NCBI RefSeq assembly: GCF_024734075.1 | Contig: NZ_CP102850.1 | Span: forward strand, 4,526,001-4,590,000 | Source: Gordonia mangrovi | Lineage (GTDB): Bacteria; Actinomycetota; Actinomycetes; Mycobacteriales; Mycobacteriaceae | Direction: 5' to 3' | DNA: 64,000 nt | Part shown: positions 7,409-14,836 of the stretch, one piece after another | Layout of the letters: the number at the start of each line of letters is the position of its first letter | Numbering within the stretch: the first letter of the stretch is position 1 | The notes under the pieces: model-generated | Seen by the model: only the letters and a program-made list of their open reading frames with translations | Database searches by the model: none | Told to the model about the DNA's origin: nothing | Program-made: the position numbers and the translations under genes

Positions 7409-7447
7409 GTGAGTAGAGCGTTCCGGTTTCCGGCACGTCCACCTCAC
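7409..7447. repeat. Hairpin element, copy 2 (start of second duplicated unit)
   Basis: This resembles 6146-6184: GTGAG, two bases, GAGCGTTCCG, GTTTC, CGGCACGTCC, two bases, CTCAC. The outer arms and most of the inner stem still pair. It lies between the upstream region of module copy 1 and the stop of the second lipoprotein gene. Confidence 0.55.
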
Positions 7448-7457
7448 TCGGATCGGG

Positions 7458-8087
7458 TCACTCTGGGATTTTGTCGATGGTTGCCTTGGTGAGATCGATT
7501 GCGCGTTGGCAGATTTCGGTCAGTGGGGGTTTGGGGAGGGAGCCGACTGTGATTCCAGTTATGACGCCAGAACCCATCGACTGAACATACGTGAAGCAGT
7601 CGCCAGCGTTTAGTGATGCAATGCCAACGGTGCGACCCGATATCTGGCTGTCTGGAAACCATTCGAAGAAACTGTTGTCTCGACGGTATTGCTCTAGACC
7701 GCTGAAGTCGGCCACCATTTGATGGGCAGACCAGTTCCTCATCTCGGGATCAGCGAACTTCCAGGCGCACCCTCTAAGTGTTTGTCCATTAACCGTTGCT
7801 GCGTCTTTTACTGAAGCCGGATCAAGTCCTTGTGAGATCGCCGTGGACTCGGTCACTGACGTGCATGATTCGTACGTGGTGCCGTCGTTCGAACTGTTCC
7901 AGCGCTTGCCGAACTTGTTTGTAAATGGCAATGGCTTACCATTATCGTCGGTTTGTCGGATTTGAGTAGTATTGTCGCTATTATTAATTGAAGACGGGCT
8001 GTCCTCTGCGCTAGACACGTCCTGATCGGAGCAGCCAAGGGTGACAGAAATTAGCGCGCAGACGAGTATGCCGACGAGTCGCTTCAC
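7458..8087 (-). CDS. DUF3558-type lipoprotein, module copy 2
   Basis: A 209-residue paralogue of the protein at 6195-6824, the same length. GTG at 8087 gives MKRLVGILVCALISVTLGC with the lipidation Cys at 19. The linker is Ser/Asp/Asn-rich (SSAEDSPSSINNSDNTTQIR), then QTDDNGKPLPFTNKFGKRWN, the conserved Cys in ESCTSV, LRGCAWKF and GDCFTYVQ, and AEICQRAIDL-like C-terminus (LTEICQRAIDLTKATIDKIP). The 3' end and downstream hairpin are almost identical to copy 1, while the middle has diverged well. The 5' part is strikingly AT-rich for this chromosome. The function is unknown; an exported, membrane-anchored role is inferred. Confidence 0.8.
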   Translation of the reverse strand: MKRLVGILVCALISVTLGCSDQDVSSAEDSPSSINNSDNTTQIRQTDDNGKPLPFTNKFGKRWNSSNDGTTYESCTSVTESTAISQGLDPASVKDAATVNGQTLRGCAWKFADPEMRNWSAHQMVADFSGLEQYRRDNSFFEWFPDSQISGRTVGIASLNAGDCFTYVQSMGSGVITGITVGSLPKPPLTEICQRAIDLTKATIDKIPE

Positions 8088-8101
8088 TTCCAGTTTCCCT
8101 T

Positions 8102-8523
8102 TTATCCGTTTGGGAAATTTTGAGTCGCCGTGGTTTGGTCGGCGTCCTGAAGCTTCGCTGCCGCCTCTCTGCACTGTTCAGCGAGGTTCTGCAGAGCATG
8201 AACCTGTTTGTCCAGACTGCCGAACCAGCCCTGGGGCTCAGCAATCGCTCGTAGCAGGCCTGCCCGCAGCTTCTTGCCCTCTTCGCAACCTTCACCGAGG
8301 TAGTTGGCTTGAGCAATGCGGGATGCAGTCTCTTGGCACGTGCGCAATCGGTCCGCCGCCTCCTCCGCCGCCTTCGCCCTTGCTTCCCACATCCCCTTCT
8401 CGGAGAGCACGCCGATCCCATCAACCGGCTGCCCCCAGTCGCGCTGATCCGGCGCAGGCTTGATTCGGGCATCGCGACACAGGGTTCCAGGACATAGTCG
8501 GACGCCTTTTGTCCGCCGCTCAC
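8102..8523 (-). pseudogene. Small helical protein, module copy 2, frameshifted near 8464
   Basis: This is the duplicate of the gene at 6835-7257. The same GTG start (8523) and ribosome site are kept, and the first 20 codons encode SGGQKASDYVLEPCVAMPE as in copy 1. One base is then missing (GAGATC in copy 1, GAATC here), which shifts the frame. The downstream body stays intact in the other frame: KPAPDQRDWGQPVDGI, MWEARAKAAEEAADRL and a C-terminal helix ending DQTTATQNFPNG. Either the copy is dead, or a shorter product begins at an internal GTG (for example 8410), or the base is a sequencing error. The C-terminal half has diverged without stop codons, which suggests it was functional until recently. 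Confidence 0.65.
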
Positions 8524-8674
8524 GGTTTCCTCCCCACGTTGGTTTGGACGCACAGACCCCCGATGTGGTTCCAAGCGTCAACGCTTGCGAGTGGTGTGGC
8601 GTGATCCGCTCGAAGTGTCTGTAGCATAGCGGGCCAGATCCGGTGACACGGATGTCCGTGGGGCGAGTCGGGGA
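8351..8674. repeat. Long near-identical direct repeat, copy B
   Basis: The partner of 7084-7408. Here the repeat ends just before the ribosome site of the divergent gene at 8685, so the duplicated upstream region also serves as the 5' region of that gene. Confidence 0.85.
8572..8587. promoter_or_regulatory. Perfect inverted repeat in divergent upstream region, copy B
   Basis: CAAGCGT, two bases, ACGCTTG, identical to 7306-7321. It lies between the divergent starts at 8523 (minus) and 8685 (plus). It is a candidate shared operator. Confidence 0.4.
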
Positions 8675-8684
8675 CGGAGGGACG

Positions 8685-9941
8685 ATGACGGGGGCGGTCG
8701 GGGGCGGCAACACCAATTGGTTTGTCGCGATTCAGCAGATCCTCTCTCGTCTGGAATCCATGGGTCCGGAATCGGCGGCCGCCGATGCGCAAGCGCTGGC
8801 TCAGGCCATCACCGGAGCAAACGAGGCGGCACAGAGCCTGTTCCGCTTTGGTGGCGACAGCCTGCAGGGCGTCGCGGCGTCATCCAGCGAAGACGCCGCC
8901 CGGCAGATCTCCAGCGAGATCGTGTCGGCGGCGGCCAAGGCCCAGCCCGGCATCGACGCGCTGGTGAATGCGCAATCTGTCCTGCTGGCCTCGCAGGCCC
9001 AGCGCGGACCGCTCATGGAACTGCAGGGCGAGCTCATGAACCCGTTGGGCGACGCGTTCGGCGCGATGACCCGGGCCGGACTGCTGATGACCGAGACCTA
9101 CAACGGCCCGATGAGCTCGGCCGGTGACGGTCTTGGGCCGGCCGGTATGGTCGGCGGCGAGGGTCTGCTTGCCGGCACCGGGGGTGGCGGGTCCGGCGGC
9201 AGCAGTGGGACCAGCGCGGCGGCGCGGTCGTCCGCGGCTGCGGCCACCGACATGGGTGACTACGGCGCGCCCCCCGCCACGACGCCGACGACGCCCCCCG
9301 CCGGCGGGACCTCGGCCGAGCCGGCAACGTCAGCCGGCGCAACGGCCGGCGGCGACACCCCACTGTCCTTGGGCGAGGCCAGCAGCACCGGCGGCGGTGG
9401 GGGAGAGGGCCTCGACAGCTTGTCCCGCGGCGGCCTCGGCAGCCCCGACTCGTCGAGCAGCACGGTGTCGCCGGCGGCGATGATGATGCCCGGAAGTGCA
9501 GCGGCCGGTGCCGGTGGCGCAAAACTCGCTGGTGGCGGAGCCGGAGGCTCGTCGGCCGGTGGATCGGGGGGCTCGAGCGGAGCGAACCCCTCAGCCCTGT
9601 CGCGACGTCTGTCCGCGGCGCTGCCCGGCGCCGTCGCGCCCGCGTCTGGCACACCGCCGACGACACCGGTCGGTGCCGGTCCGAGTCGGGCGGGAGCAGC
9701 GCCGATGGGTGCGCCCCATGGCGGCGGTCGCGGCCGCGGCTCCAACGACACCGAGCACAAATCCGCTCACTATCTGCACACCACCGACAACGGCGCGGAG
9801 ATCGTCGGCACCCTGCCGTTGGTCGGCCCGCCGGTGATCGGCGACTGGGCCCCACCGCAACCGGTCACACCGGCCACACCCGATGCCGCTGAGCCTGCCC
9901 GCGACGCCGACGACAACCCGGACCGCGACCTCAAGCTCTGA
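8685..9941 (+). CDS. Gly/Ser/Ala-rich PPE/ESX-like secreted protein
   Basis: A 418-residue protein. Residues 1-150 form a helical PPE-like part (NTNWFVAIQQILSRLESMG, then ALAQAITGANEAAQSLFRFG and SEIVSAAAKAQPGIDALVNA). Residues 155-350 are a low-complexity Gly/Ser/Ala/Thr/Pro linker. The tail HYLHTTDNGAEIVGTLPLVG followed by PPVIGDWAPPQ resembles the conserved ends of ESX-associated proteins in mycolic-acid actinobacteria. ATG at 8685 has GGAGGG upstream. No classical signal peptide is seen, as expected for type VII export. It is divergent from the lipoprotein module and shares its duplicated upstream region. The ESX assignment rests on layout and my memory of the tail motif, not on a search. 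Confidence 0.6.
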   Translation: MTGAVGGGNTNWFVAIQQILSRLESMGPESAAADAQALAQAITGANEAAQSLFRFGGDSLQGVAASSSEDAARQISSEIVSAAAKAQPGIDALVNAQSVLLASQAQRGPLMELQGELMNPLGDAFGAMTRAGLLMTETYNGPMSSAGDGLGPAGMVGGEGLLAGTGGGGSGGSSGTSAAARSSAAAATDMGDYGAPPATTPTTPPAGGTSAEPATSAGATAGGDTPLSLGEASSTGGGGGEGLDSLSRGGLGSPDSSSSTVSPAAMMMPGSAAAGAGGAKLAGGGAGGSSAGGSGGSSGANPSALSRRLSAALPGAVAPASGTPPTTPVGAGPSRAGAAPMGAPHGGGRGRGSNDTEHKSAHYLHTTDNGAEIVGTLPLVGPPVIGDWAPPQPVTPATPDAAEPARDADDNPDRDLKL

Positions 9942-9963
9942 CCCGCCGGCCCCCGCGGCCGGT

Positions 9964-9989
9964 TTGTCCACAGGCGTGCGGTGTCCACA
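9964..9989 (+). promoter_or_regulatory. Two DnaA-box-like sites
   Basis: TTGTCCACA (9964-9972) equals the high-GC actinobacterial DnaA-box consensus. GTGTCCACA (9981-9989) differs by one base and is 17 bases further on, in direct orientation. They lie upstream of the yraN-comM-dprA operon. Confidence 0.4.
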
Positions 9990-10050
9990 AATTCACATCG
10001 CGCATCGTCGGGCGGGCTGATTCGCGGCCTGACGCGACGATGCTGTTCTC

Positions 10051-10488
10051 ATGAGCGAGAACCCATCCCGGCCGCCCGATGCCACATCCCCGATATACTC
10101 GTCTCGGACTCGACCCAGCACCGCCGAGATCGGCCGTTGCGGTGAGGATCTGGCCGCCGACTTCGTGGTGGAACTCGGTTGGCAGGTTCTGGATCGTAAC
10201 TGGCGCAACCGGTTCGGGGAGATCGACCTCATCGCCGCCGACGGCGACGAGTTGGTGGTGGTCGAGGTCAAGACACGGGCCTCACGGGTCTTCGACGACC
10301 CGGTCGCCGCGGTCACACCGCTCAAGTTCGCACGCATGCGCCGACTCGCCCGAGAATGGCTCGCCGACAACCGCGACCGCTGGTGGTCGCGCATCCGGTT
10401 CGACATCATCAGCGTGCAACTCGATCCGCGTGACCCGTTGGCACTCGACCGGGCGACGATGCGCCATCATCGGGGTGTGTTCGAATGA
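10051..10488 (+). CDS. yraN: YraN/UPF0102 family protein
   Basis: A 145-residue member of the YraN (UPF0102) family, equivalent to Rv2898c. The nuclease-like core is GRCGEDLAADFVVELGWQVL, RFGEIDLIAADGDELVVVEV and KTRASRVF, which matches the E...GEIDLI...VEVK pattern of restriction-endonuclease-like folds. The role is not firmly established; linkage to comM and dprA implies DNA processing. ATG at 10051 has a weak GATGCT six bases upstream and no clear Shine-Dalgarno. Its 3' end overlaps the comM start by four bases, so the genes are coupled. Confidence 0.9.
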   Translation: MSENPSRPPDATSPIYSSRTRPSTAEIGRCGEDLAADFVVELGWQVLDRNWRNRFGEIDLIAADGDELVVVEVKTRASRVFDDPVAAVTPLKFARMRRLAREWLADNRDRWWSRIRFDIISVQLDPRDPLALDRATMRHHRGVFE

Positions 10489-12020
10489 CCGACGACCCGC
10501 GGTTGACGACCGGTCTGGGTTCGATCCAGTCGGTGGGACTCAACGCCTTCGAGGCCAATCAGATCGAGATCCAGGCCAATGTCGGTCACGGCTTGCCGAG
10601 CTTCGTGGTCAACGGAAAGGTCGACGCGTCGCTCCGGGAGGCCAAGGATCGGGTGCGCGCCGCGATCACCAACAGCGAACTGAAATTCCCCGACCTGAAG
10701 GTGACCGTGTCGCTGGCACCGGCAGATCTTCCGAAAGCCGGGTCCTCGTTCGATCTCGGTATGGCACTGGCGATCCTGGCCGCGACCGAGCAGGTCATGA
10801 CAACTCGCACCACCCGGACGGTGTTTCTGGGCGAACTCGGTCTCGATGGCGGGCTCCGTACGGTGCGCGGTGTGCTGCCGGCCCTCAAACACGCTCGCGA
10901 CCAGGGATTCACCCACGCGGTCGTGCCGATGCCCAACGTCGCGGAGGCCGCGCTGGTCGCCGATCTGGAGATCGGCGGTGCCCGGTGCCTCAAAGAGGTG
11001 GTGCGGTGGCTGGCCGGCGACCATGTGCTCGACACCGTGACCGAAGGTGACGCGATCCCACCGCCGACCGAACATCACGACATGTCCGACGTGGTCGGCC
11101 AGGCCGAGGCGCGCCACGCCCTCGAGATCGCCGCCGCCGGAGCACATCACGTCCTGATGACCGGCCCGCCGGGCATCGGGAAGACGATGCTCGCACGACG
11201 GCTACCGGGCATCCTGCCGCCGCTCGGATCCGAGGAATCGCTCGAGGTGACCGCCATCCACAGCATTGCCGGCACGCTGCGCGCCGGGCACCCGCTTGTC
11301 AGCGAGGCGCCGTTCATCGCGCCCCACCACACGACGTCGACGACTGCGCTGCTCGGTGGTGGTACCGGACTTGCCAGGCCCGGCGCGGTGTCCCGGGCGC
11401 ATCGTGGCGTGCTGTTCCTCGACGAGTGCGCCGAGATGGGCCCCAAGGTGTTGGACGCGTTGCGCCAACCGCTCGAAGAAGGGGAGGTGCGCGTCTCCCG
11501 CCGCGACGGGGTGGCCACCTACCCGGCGCGCTTCCAACTCATCATGGCCGCGAACCCGTGTCCTTGTGCTCCGGCACACGACATCGACTGCATCTGTTCG
11601 GCGGTCGCCCGCCGGCGTTACCTCGGCAAACTGTCCGGGCCGTTGATGGATCGCGTCGACATCCGGGTGCGGATGGACCCGCCGGGCAACACCGCCCTGA
11701 TGTCGGACGCCGAGGAATCCAGTGCAGCCGTCCGGGATCGCGTCACGGCGGCCCGCAATGCCGCCCTCGACCGGTGGGGTGCACACGGTTGGCTGACCAA
11801 TGCCGAGGTTCCCGGTTCGGCTCTGCGGCAACGTTTCCGGCTCGAACCGTCGGCGCTGCGGCCGATCGAATTGTTCCTGAGGGACGGGCGGGTGACTGCG
11901 CGTGGCGCCGATCGGGCCATCCGCCTGGCCTGGACACTCGGTGACCTGAAAGGCCTGGCCCAGCCCGGTGAGACCGAGGTCGCCGAGGCGTTGCTCTACC
12001 GCGATCGGGGCGGCCACTGA
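10485..12020 (+). CDS. comM: YifB/ComM-like Mg-chelatase-family AAA+ ATPase
   Basis: A 511-residue AAA+ protein. Its N-terminal Lon-protease-like domain includes NVGHGLPSFVVNGKVDASLR, the Walker A GPPGIGKT is at 227-234, FLDECAEMG is Walker B, and a helical C-terminal Mg-chelatase domain follows. A Cys cluster (ANPCPCAPAHDIDCICS) may bind metal. ComM in naturally transformable bacteria is a hexameric helicase that promotes branch migration during uptake of DNA. The gene overlaps yraN at its start and dprA at its end (TGATG), matching Rv2898c-Rv2896c order. A DNA uptake or recombination role here is inferred from family and context. Confidence 0.92.
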   Translation: MTDDPRLTTGLGSIQSVGLNAFEANQIEIQANVGHGLPSFVVNGKVDASLREAKDRVRAAITNSELKFPDLKVTVSLAPADLPKAGSSFDLGMALAILAATEQVMTTRTTRTVFLGELGLDGGLRTVRGVLPALKHARDQGFTHAVVPMPNVAEAALVADLEIGGARCLKEVVRWLAGDHVLDTVTEGDAIPPPTEHHDMSDVVGQAEARHALEIAAAGAHHVLMTGPPGIGKTMLARRLPGILPPLGSEESLEVTAIHSIAGTLRAGHPLVSEAPFIAPHHTTSTTALLGGGTGLARPGAVSRAHRGVLFLDECAEMGPKVLDALRQPLEEGEVRVSRRDGVATYPARFQLIMAANPCPCAPAHDIDCICSAVARRRYLGKLSGPLMDRVDIRVRMDPPGNTALMSDAEESSAAVRDRVTAARNAALDRWGAHGWLTNAEVPGSALRQRFRLEPSALRPIELFLRDGRVTARGADRAIRLAWTLGDLKGLAQPGETEVAEALLYRDRGGH

Positions 12021-13144
12021 TGCCAGACGACACCGAACTACAGGCGTGGGCCTACCTCGCCCGGGTCGTCGAGCCACCGAACGCCCCGCTGCTGTCGCTG
12101 TGTGATCATCTCGGGCCGGTCGAGGCCGCCGCGGCCATCCGTGCACGATCGGTGCCGCGCGGCTACGACGACGTGCTGACCGCAACCACCGCACGAGCCG
12201 ACACCGAGATGGCGGAGCAGGATCTGGAACTCGCCGCGCGGATCGGAGCCCGCCTGGTCACCCGCGACGACGCGGAGTGGCCGGCCTGGCCGTTGTTGGC
12301 GCTCGGGCAGGCCGACACCGCATCTCGCGGGGGAGAGCCGTTGGCGTTGTGGGTTCGCGGCAGCGGTCGCCTCGATGAGGCGGCGTCGACCGGCATCGCC
12401 CTGATCGGCTCACGAGCGGCGTCGCGCTACGGCGAACAGGTCACCTCCACACTGGCCGGCGGCCTGGCCGCGGACAACTGGACGGTGACCTCCGGCGGCG
12501 CCTTCGGAGTCGACGGTGCGGCGCACCGCGCGGCCCTGGCCTGCGGCGGGCAGACGATGGCCGTCATGGCCTGCGGAATCGATCGCGACTACCCCGCGGG
12601 CCATGCCCGACTGTTCGATCAGATCGCCGACACCGGGCTCGTGGTCTCCGAATACCCGCCGGGCACCACTGCTGCGAAACACCGCTTCCTCACCCGCAAT
12701 CGGCTGGTCGCAGCGATGTCGAACGCGGTGGTGGTGGTCGAGGCCGGGCGCCGGTCCGGAGCCGCGAACACGGCTGCCTGGGCGCGCAAACTGGGCCGTC
12801 CGCTGGGTGCGGTGCCCGGGCCGGTCACCTCGGCCACCTCGATCGGATGTCATCGAATGATTGCCGACGGACTCGCCACACTGGTCATCGACGCCGCATC
12901 GGTGATCGCGTTGGCCGCCCCGGACGGCGGCGGCGACATCGGCCCGGGACCCACCCGGCCCACCGACGCGTTGTCGCCGGAGGCCAAGCGGGTGCACGAC
13001 GCGATACCGGCGCGCGGCTCGGTCACGATCGAAGAGATCGCGTTCTCGGCAGCTCTCGACATCGCCGCTGTGCGATCGGCATTGGCGCGGATGGATGTCA
13101 GCGGCCATGTCGTCAACATCGACGGTGCCTGGCGGTTGGCGTGA
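12020..13144 (+). CDS. dprA: DNA-processing protein DprA
   Basis: A 374-residue DprA (Smf), which loads RecA on single-stranded DNA during transformation and related recombination. The Rossmann-like core shows LIGSRAASRYGEQ, SGGAFGVDGAAHRAAL, ACGIDRDYPAGHARLFDQI, FLTRNRLVAAMSNAVVVVEA and GALAVPG-like PLGAVPGPVTSATS. A C-terminal winged-helix segment covers about 320-374. The start ATG shares one base with the comM stop. The gene ends 31 bases before the convergent TetR gene stop. Confidence 0.94.
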   Translation: MPDDTELQAWAYLARVVEPPNAPLLSLCDHLGPVEAAAAIRARSVPRGYDDVLTATTARADTEMAEQDLELAARIGARLVTRDDAEWPAWPLLALGQADTASRGGEPLALWVRGSGRLDEAASTGIALIGSRAASRYGEQVTSTLAGGLAADNWTVTSGGAFGVDGAAHRAALACGGQTMAVMACGIDRDYPAGHARLFDQIADTGLVVSEYPPGTTAAKHRFLTRNRLVAAMSNAVVVVEAGRRSGAANTAAWARKLGRPLGAVPGPVTSATSIGCHRMIADGLATLVIDAASVIALAAPDGGGDIGPGPTRPTDALSPEAKRVHDAIPARGSVTIEEIAFSAALDIAAVRSALARMDVSGHVVNIDGAWRLA

Positions 13145-13175
13145 CGTACCACTTCTCCAGAAGCGCCGCCACCGC

Positions 13176-13742
13176 CTACATACGGGTGAGCATCTCCACG
13201 AAGATGCGCTTGTCGTCCTCGGTGGGGGCCTCGACGCGTTCGCCGCCCTGCATGTAGCCGATCCCGACGTAGACGAGTGCGGTGGCGCGCGCATGTGCGT
13301 CCACCGGCGAGAATCCCAACTCCAGGAAGGTGTCCTGTGCGACGTCGAATGTCGTGTGATCGAGTGCGACCACGGACGCCTCGAGCTCGGGATCGGTCTC
13401 GGCCCACGCGCGCACCGCTGCTTCCACCGATCGTCGGCGGGTGTCGCTGACCAGTTCGCCCATCCGCTGAATCCGCTCGAGTGGCGGCAACTCCTGCAGG
13501 TTGGCCAGCGTTCGACTGGCCGTCTCCTCGATCGCCCGGCAGTGATCCGACAGCGCCGACATCAGCGCTGAGATGTCGGTGAAATGCCAGTAGAAGCTAC
13601 CCTTGGTGACGCCCAGCCGGTCGCACAGGCGGGAGATCTTGATGGCGCCGACGCCGTCGCTCATCAGCACCTGCATCGCTGCGTCGAGCCAATCGTCCAC
13701 GGTGAGGCGGGACCCTCGTCTCGGCGACGACGATTCCGGCAT
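13176..13742 (-). CDS. TetR-family transcriptional regulator
   Basis: A 188-residue TetR regulator with the helix-turn-helix at about 20-50 (IKISRLCDRLGVTKGSFYWHF) and a variable helical ligand domain. ATG at 13742 is used because the chain then begins MPESSSPRRGSRLTVDDWLD, the usual TetR length; an earlier start would add an atypical extension into the intergenic region. It is divergent from viuB with a 144-base gap that contains an IdeR-like box and a CTGAAG...CTTCAG dyad (13786-13812) that could be its own operator. Whether it controls viuB is not shown by sequence. Confidence 0.88.
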   Translation of the reverse strand: MPESSSPRRGSRLTVDDWLDAAMQVLMSDGVGAIKISRLCDRLGVTKGSFYWHFTDISALMSALSDHCRAIEETASRTLANLQELPPLERIQRMGELVSDTRRRSVEAAVRAWAETDPELEASVVALDHTTFDVAQDTFLELGFSPVDAHARATALVYVGIGYMQGGERVEAPTEDDKRIFVEMLTRM

Positions 13743-13785
13743 GACTACCCTCGCTCGGACTGGTGGGACACAGACATTCAACGAC

Positions 13786-13812
13786 CTGAAGCCCAAGATT
13801 AGAGCACTTCAG
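13786..13812. promoter_or_regulatory. Candidate TetR operator dyad
   Basis: CTGAAG and CTTCAG form an inverted repeat across a 15-base spacer in the tetR-viuB intergenic region, about 45 bases upstream of the tetR start. The spacing is longer than for most TetR sites, so support is weak. Confidence 0.25.
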
Positions 13813-13834
13813 TCAGATGATGCGCAGGGTCCTC

Positions 13835-13858
13835 TTTACTTAGGTTTACCTAACGAGG
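13835..13858. promoter_or_regulatory. IdeR/DtxR-type iron box upstream of viuB
   Basis: TTAGGT-TT-ACCTAA is a perfect dyad at 13840-13853. Two overlapping 19-base windows (13835-13853 and 13840-13858) match the consensus TTAGGTTAGGCTAACCTAA at 14 and 12 positions. It is 29 bases upstream of the viuB start codon, where iron-loaded IdeR would repress. Confidence 0.7.
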
Positions 13859-13886
13859 CGTACTGTGGTCGCCGAGAGGAGGCTTG

Positions 13887-14750
13887 ATGGCCAAGAATCT
13901 GAATGTGATGACCGTGCTGCGCCGCGAACAGCTGACCCCGCATATGGTGCGGTTGTACCTCGGCGGCCAGGGATTCGACGACTTCATCCCGGCGGGAGAG
14001 CAAGCGAGCTGGGACACCGACATCTACATCAAACTCGCTTTCGGTCCGGACGGTTCGCCGTACGGCGGGGGCGACTTCGACCGGAAGCTGATCCGGCTGC
14101 TCCCACCCCGTGAGCAACCCGTGTTGCGGACCTACACCGTGCGGTCGATCGATCTCGGTGCCCGCGAGATCGCCGTCGACTTCGTCGTGCACGGCGACGA
14201 GGGCATCGCCGGACCGTGGGCGGCGCGAGTCGAACCGGGCACCACCATCCGCTTCCTCGGCCCGGGCAGCGGCTACCGTCCGCGCGCCGACGCGCCCTGG
14301 CATCTGCTGGCCGCCGACGAAGCGGGTCTCCCCGCACTTGCCGCCGCACTCGAGGCCCTGCCGGCCGATGCCATCGCGAAGGTCTTCATCGAGGTCGCCG
14401 GCCCCGAGGACGAGATCGCACTGACCGCCCCGACGGGCGCCGACATCGTGTGGGTGCACCGTGGCGGGGCCGCCGGTGAGGTGTCCGACGACAAGGCCGG
14501 CGACAACGCGCCGCTGATCGACGCCGTCCGTGACGCCGACTGGCTCGACGGTGAACCGCAGGTGTTCATCCATGGCGAGGCGCAGGCGGTGATGCACAAC
14601 CTCCGTGCCTACATACGCAAAGAACGTGGGGTCAGCGCCGCGAACGCCTCGATCTCCGGATATTGGCGCCGCGGCCGGACCGAAGAGGGCTTCCGCGAGT
14701 GGAAATCCGAACTCCGCGCCACCGAGGAAGCAGCCGGCGCACCCGCCTGA
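13887..14750 (+). CDS. viuB: Siderophore-interacting FAD protein (ViuB family)
   Basis: A 287-residue siderophore-interacting protein, expected to reduce ferric siderophore in the cytosol with FAD and NAD(P)H. Blocks seen are RREQLTPHMVRLYLGG, RTYTVRSID (FAD-binding R-x-Y-T/S), VDFVVHGDEGIAGPWAARVE, GPGSGYRPRADAPWHLLAAD and FIHGEAQAVMHNLRAYIR with a final GYWRRGRTEEGFREWKSE. ATG at 13887 follows GAGGAGG. The IdeR-like box just upstream predicts induction under low iron. Position equals Rv2895c (viuB) between dprA and xerC. Confidence 0.93.
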   Translation: MAKNLNVMTVLRREQLTPHMVRLYLGGQGFDDFIPAGEQASWDTDIYIKLAFGPDGSPYGGGDFDRKLIRLLPPREQPVLRTYTVRSIDLGAREIAVDFVVHGDEGIAGPWAARVEPGTTIRFLGPGSGYRPRADAPWHLLAADEAGLPALAAALEALPADAIAKVFIEVAGPEDEIALTAPTGADIVWVHRGGAAGEVSDDKAGDNAPLIDAVRDADWLDGEPQVFIHGEAQAVMHNLRAYIRKERGVSAANASISGYWRRGRTEEGFREWKSELRATEEAAGAPA

Positions 14751-14836
14751 ACCCGACGTTCGAAGTGTCGGGCACGATCCGGCAACGACCCGCGTGCCCG
14801 GTTGCACCGGACTCGCACACCCGGTTGTGTCGAACC

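Noticed and set aside
13786..13812. Firm TetR operator
   Set aside because: The arms are only six bases with a 15-base spacer, so it is kept as a weak candidate feature, not a finding.
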